In this document: positions 5,628 to 7,224 of the stretch, piece by piece
How the letters are laid out: each line of letters opens with the position of its first letter
How positions within the stretch are numbered: position 1 is the stretch's first letter
DNA from: Rubrobacter sp.
GTDB lineage: Bacteria > Actinomycetota > Rubrobacteria > Rubrobacterales > Rubrobacteraceae
Direction of reading: 5' to 3'
DNA: 7,224 bases
Assembly (NCBI GenBank): GCA_013815575.1
Contig: JACDFX010000080.1
Location: 1 to 7,224, forward strand
Position numbers and translations under genes: made by a program
Notes under the pieces: generated by a model
Seen by the model: only the letters and a program-made list of their open reading frames with translations
What the model was told of the DNA's origin: nothing
Database searches by the model: none

Positions 5628-5700
5628 GGGAGCAACGCGAAGAGCCCCCGACCGTCGCCGGGGGCTCCTGAAACCCGTAGGGGCGCTTCGCGTTGCTCCC
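5628..5700 (-). terminator. Nested inverted repeat after the E2 stop; probable factor-assisted terminator
   Basis: GGGAGCAACGCGAAG (5628-5642) and CTTCGCGTTGCTCCC (5686-5700) are perfect 15-base inverted arms. Inside them GAGCCCCCG (5642-5650) and CGGGGGCTC (5659-5667) form a second perfect nine-base stem with an eight-base loop. A minor CCC-GTA-GGG hairpin lies near 5674-5682. The outer arm touches the E2 stop codon (5701-5703). In RNA this can fold as a three-way junction or as the inner hairpin alone. There is no T-tract, as is common for hairpin terminators in high-GC actinobacteria. Termination of the pyruvate dehydrogenase operon is the simplest reading. Confidence 0.6.
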
Positions 5701-7089
5701 CTAAACCATCAGCATGATGGGGTTCTCGAGGACCTTCTGTACCTCTGCCATGTACATGGCGCCGTCGCGGCCGTTGGCTATGCGGTGGTCGGCGGAGAGG
5801 GTGAGCTTCATCATGCTCGCCGGGACGACCTCGTCGTTCTCGTCGAAGGTCGGGCGCTTGACGATGGAGCTTACGGCGATTATGGCCGCCTGGGGCGGGT
5901 TGATGATCGCGGTGAAGCTCTCGATGCCGAACATGCCCATGTTCGAGACGGTGAAGGTCCCGCCCTGGTACTCCTCGGGCTTGAGGCCGCCCTCCCTTGC
6001 ACGAGTGGCGAGGTCCTTTGACTCGCGGGATATCTGGGCCAGGCCCTTGCTCCCCGCGTCCCTTATGACGGGGGTGATGAGGCCCTGATCCAGGGCAACC
6101 GCCATCGCCATGTCCACCTTCTGGTGGAGCTCTACACCCTTCGTGGTGTAGATGGCGTTGAGGTTCGGGTGGTTGCGGAGCGCCGCGGCGCACGCCTTCA
6201 TGACGAAGTCGTTGACGGAGAGCTTGATGCCCTCCTCTTCGAGCTGGGCGTTGAGCTGCTTCCTCAAAGCCATCGCGTTGTTCATGTCCACCTCTACGGT
6301 GGCGTAGAAGTGCGGGACGTGCTGCTTGGCCTCGGTCATCCGCTCGCCGATGACCTTCATCATGCGCGTGGGCTCGACGAGCTGCGTCCCCTCGGCCTCC
6401 GTGGGCTCCGGGAGCCTCGCCGGCTGGAAGCCCTGCATCTGGGCCTGTCCCTCCGTCGGCTGCTCGGGTGCGGCGACGGCCTGTCCATCGGCCTGCCCGT
6501 CCGCCCCGCCATCGGCCCCGCCGTCGGCCTTCGCGTCGCCGCGTTCCATGGCGGCCTTTACGTCGCGCTCGACGATGCGGCCGGCCGGGCCCGAGCCGTC
6601 TATCTTCGAGAGGTCGAGGTCGTTCTCCCGCGCGAGCCGGCGCACGATCGGGGAGGCCCGGAACTGCCCGTTGCCGCCCGCGCCGTTGCCCGAGGGCGCC
6701 GCCGCCTGCGCCTCCCCGCCACCGTCTTCGGTCTCCTCCGCTTCCTCGGTCTCCGTGGCGGTCGCCTGGGTCCCGCCGCCTTCGTCGCCGCCCTCCTCTG
6801 CTTCCGCCTCGGCGCCAGCTCCGGATTCGCCGCCGCGTTCGGGGACCTCTTCGCCCTCTCCGGCTATAAAGGCTATGGCTTCGCCGATGGGGACCTCGTC
6901 GCCCTCTGAGGCTATGAGCTGGGCGAGGGTGCCGGAGTCTTCGGCTTCCAGCTCCATCGTGACCTTGTCCGTCTCGATCTCGGCGAGGGCGTCGCCCTCG
7001 GAGACGTCGTCGCCCTCGCTCTTGAGCCACTTGAGGAGAGTCCCCTCCTCCATCGCGTCACCCATCTTGGGCATGATGACTTCGGGCAT
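5701..7089 (-). CDS. pdhC: Dihydrolipoamide acetyltransferase (E2) of a pyruvate dehydrogenase-type complex
   Basis: This 462-residue protein is the core of a 2-oxoacid dehydrogenase complex. It carries acyl groups on a swinging lipoyl arm and transfers them to coenzyme A. One lipoyl domain (1-78) has the ETDKVTME site with Lys42 as the lipoylated residue. An acidic Glu/Gly/Ala linker (79-143) leads to the peripheral-subunit-binding domain (about 144-181, ASPIVRRLARENDLDL and GSGPAGRIVERDV) that holds E1 or E3. A second flexible linker (182-236) contains Asp-Gly-Gly-Ala repeats. The catalytic domain (about 237-462) includes GGTFTVSNMGMFG (377-388) and SADHRIANG (432-440) with catalytic His435. 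The usual Asp of HRxxDG is Asn439 here. GAGGAG at 7097-7102, seven bases before ATG, supports the start. The E1 beta gene ends one base upstream, so the two are coupled. The pyruvate assignment leans on the E1 beta tail; a branched-chain or acetoin complex is possible. No E3 gene follows. Confidence 0.93.
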   Translation of the reverse strand: MPEVIMPKMGDAMEEGTLLKWLKSEGDDVSEGDALAEIETDKVTMELEAEDSGTLAQLIASEGDEVPIGEAIAFIAGEGEEVPERGGESGAGAEAEAEEGGDEGGGTQATATETEEAEETEDGGGEAQAAAPSGNGAGGNGQFRASPIVRRLARENDLDLSKIDGSGPAGRIVERDVKAAMERGDAKADGGADGGADGQADGQAVAAPEQPTEGQAQMQGFQPARLPEPTEAEGTQLVEPTRMMKVIGERMTEAKQHVPHFYATVEVDMNNAMALRKQLNAQLEEEGIKLSVNDFVMKACAAALRNHPNLNAIYTTKGVELHQKVDMAMAVALDQGLITPVIRDAGSKGLAQISRESKDLATRAREGGLKPEEYQGGTFTVSNMGMFGIESFTAIINPPQAAIIAVSSIVKRPTFDENDEVVPASMMKLTLSADHRIANGRDGAMYMAEVQKVLENPIMLMV

Positions 7090-7090
7090 C

Positions 7091-7224
7091 CTACTTCTCC
7101 TCTATGTACAGAGCCCGACGGGCCGCGTTCGTTACCTGCTTCTCGCTCGGGAAGGCCGCAAGCTCCAGGTTCCTCGCGTAGGGCGCCGGCACCTCGGCCC
7201 CGCTCACCCGCTGCACAGGCGCGT
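7091..7224 (-). CDS. pdhB: Pyruvate dehydrogenase E1 component beta subunit, 3' end only (partial)
   Basis: The minus strand reads in frame APVQRVSGAEVPAPYARNLE, then LAAFPSEKQVTNAARRALYI and EEK, ending at TAG (7091-7093). The order P-V-x-R-V-[TS]-G-x-[DE]-V-P-x-P-Y-A-x-x-L-E is the C-terminal signature of E1 beta subunits in the transketolase family. This subunit pairs with E1 alpha for the thiamine diphosphate-dependent decarboxylation of a 2-oxoacid and reductive acetylation of the E2 lipoyl group. Only 43 codons lie in the window; the rest is beyond 7224. One base separates its stop from the E2 ATG, and the E2 Shine-Dalgarno sequence lies inside its last codons. Confidence 0.88.
   Translation of the reverse strand, partial: APVQRVSGAEVPAPYARNLELAAFPSEKQVTNAARRALYIEEK

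Larger units (their letters stand above)
5427..5700. other. Gene-free region between the ECF sigma gene and the E2 gene
   Basis: I see no convincing gene here. The stretch holds the presumed sigma leader (Shine-Dalgarno 5433-5439, candidate promoter 5460-5488), a small hairpin with a T-run (5542-5559) and the large nested inverted repeat (5628-5700). Short open frames on both strands lack family-like sequence. The base composition is less biased than in the flanking genes, as expected for noncoding DNA. Confidence 0.6.

Noticed and set aside
6481..6535. Tandem-like DNA repeats of GTCGGCC/ATCGGCC type
   Set aside because: They encode the Asp-Gly-Gly-Ala linker of E2; such flexible linkers are usual and need no separate repeat element.
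5567..7030. 487-codon minus-strand frame inside the E2 gene
   Set aside because: It is Arg/Gly-rich and out of frame with the well-supported E2 protein, and runs through the nested inverted repeat.

Overview
The window looks like a chromosomal segment of a high-GC actinobacterium-type genome. By eye it is roughly two-thirds G+C with strongly G/C-biased third codon positions, GTG/TTG starts and gene-dense packing. The overall flavour resembles Rubrobacter-like lineages: an EF-G2-type paralogue, an ECF sigma factor with its own membrane anti-sigma partner, and a short Gram-positive-type YidC. That placement is an inference; no rRNA or other marker is present. Nothing here shows a phage, an insertion sequence, a CRISPR array or a tRNA.

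Layout from left to right. (1) Positions 1-659, + strand: the last codons of a nitrile hydratase beta subunit overlap the complete alpha subunit by ATGA. The motif is of the cobalt type, and beta-alpha is the usual order for cobalt enzymes. (2) 700-2739, - strand: a divergent EF-G paralogue with altered switch II and G4 GTPase motifs, convergent with the nitrile hydratase operon. (3) 2863-4095, + strand: an unrecognised three-helix membrane protein, probably expressed from a near-leaderless transcript, followed by a YidC/Oxa1 insertase. (4) 4115-5360, - strand: a single-helix anti-sigma-like protein with a probable extracytoplasmic Ig-like domain, translationally coupled to an upstream ECF sigma factor. 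(5) 5427-5700: a gene-free stretch with a candidate sigma-gene promoter and a large nested inverted repeat. (6) 5701-7224, - strand: the E2 subunit of a pyruvate dehydrogenase-type complex, preceded one base away by the 3' end of the E1 beta gene.

The most unusual point is the 5' end of the ECF sigma gene. Typical sigma region 2 sequence continues in frame upstream of the open reading frame, but an amber codon interrupts it exactly where an aromatic residue is expected. The place where the original start codon should lie, behind a good Shine-Dalgarno sequence, reads GTA. The remaining frame is intact, still coupled to its anti-sigma gene, and has a second Shine-Dalgarno-like sequence just in front of TTG/GTG codons. 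This is either a recently damaged gene or one that now makes a shortened sigma factor.

Other points of interest are the EF-G paralogue that has lost the catalytic His of switch II and the Lys of NKxD, the small membrane protein paired with YidC, and the 73-base nested inverted repeat placed exactly after the E2 stop codon.
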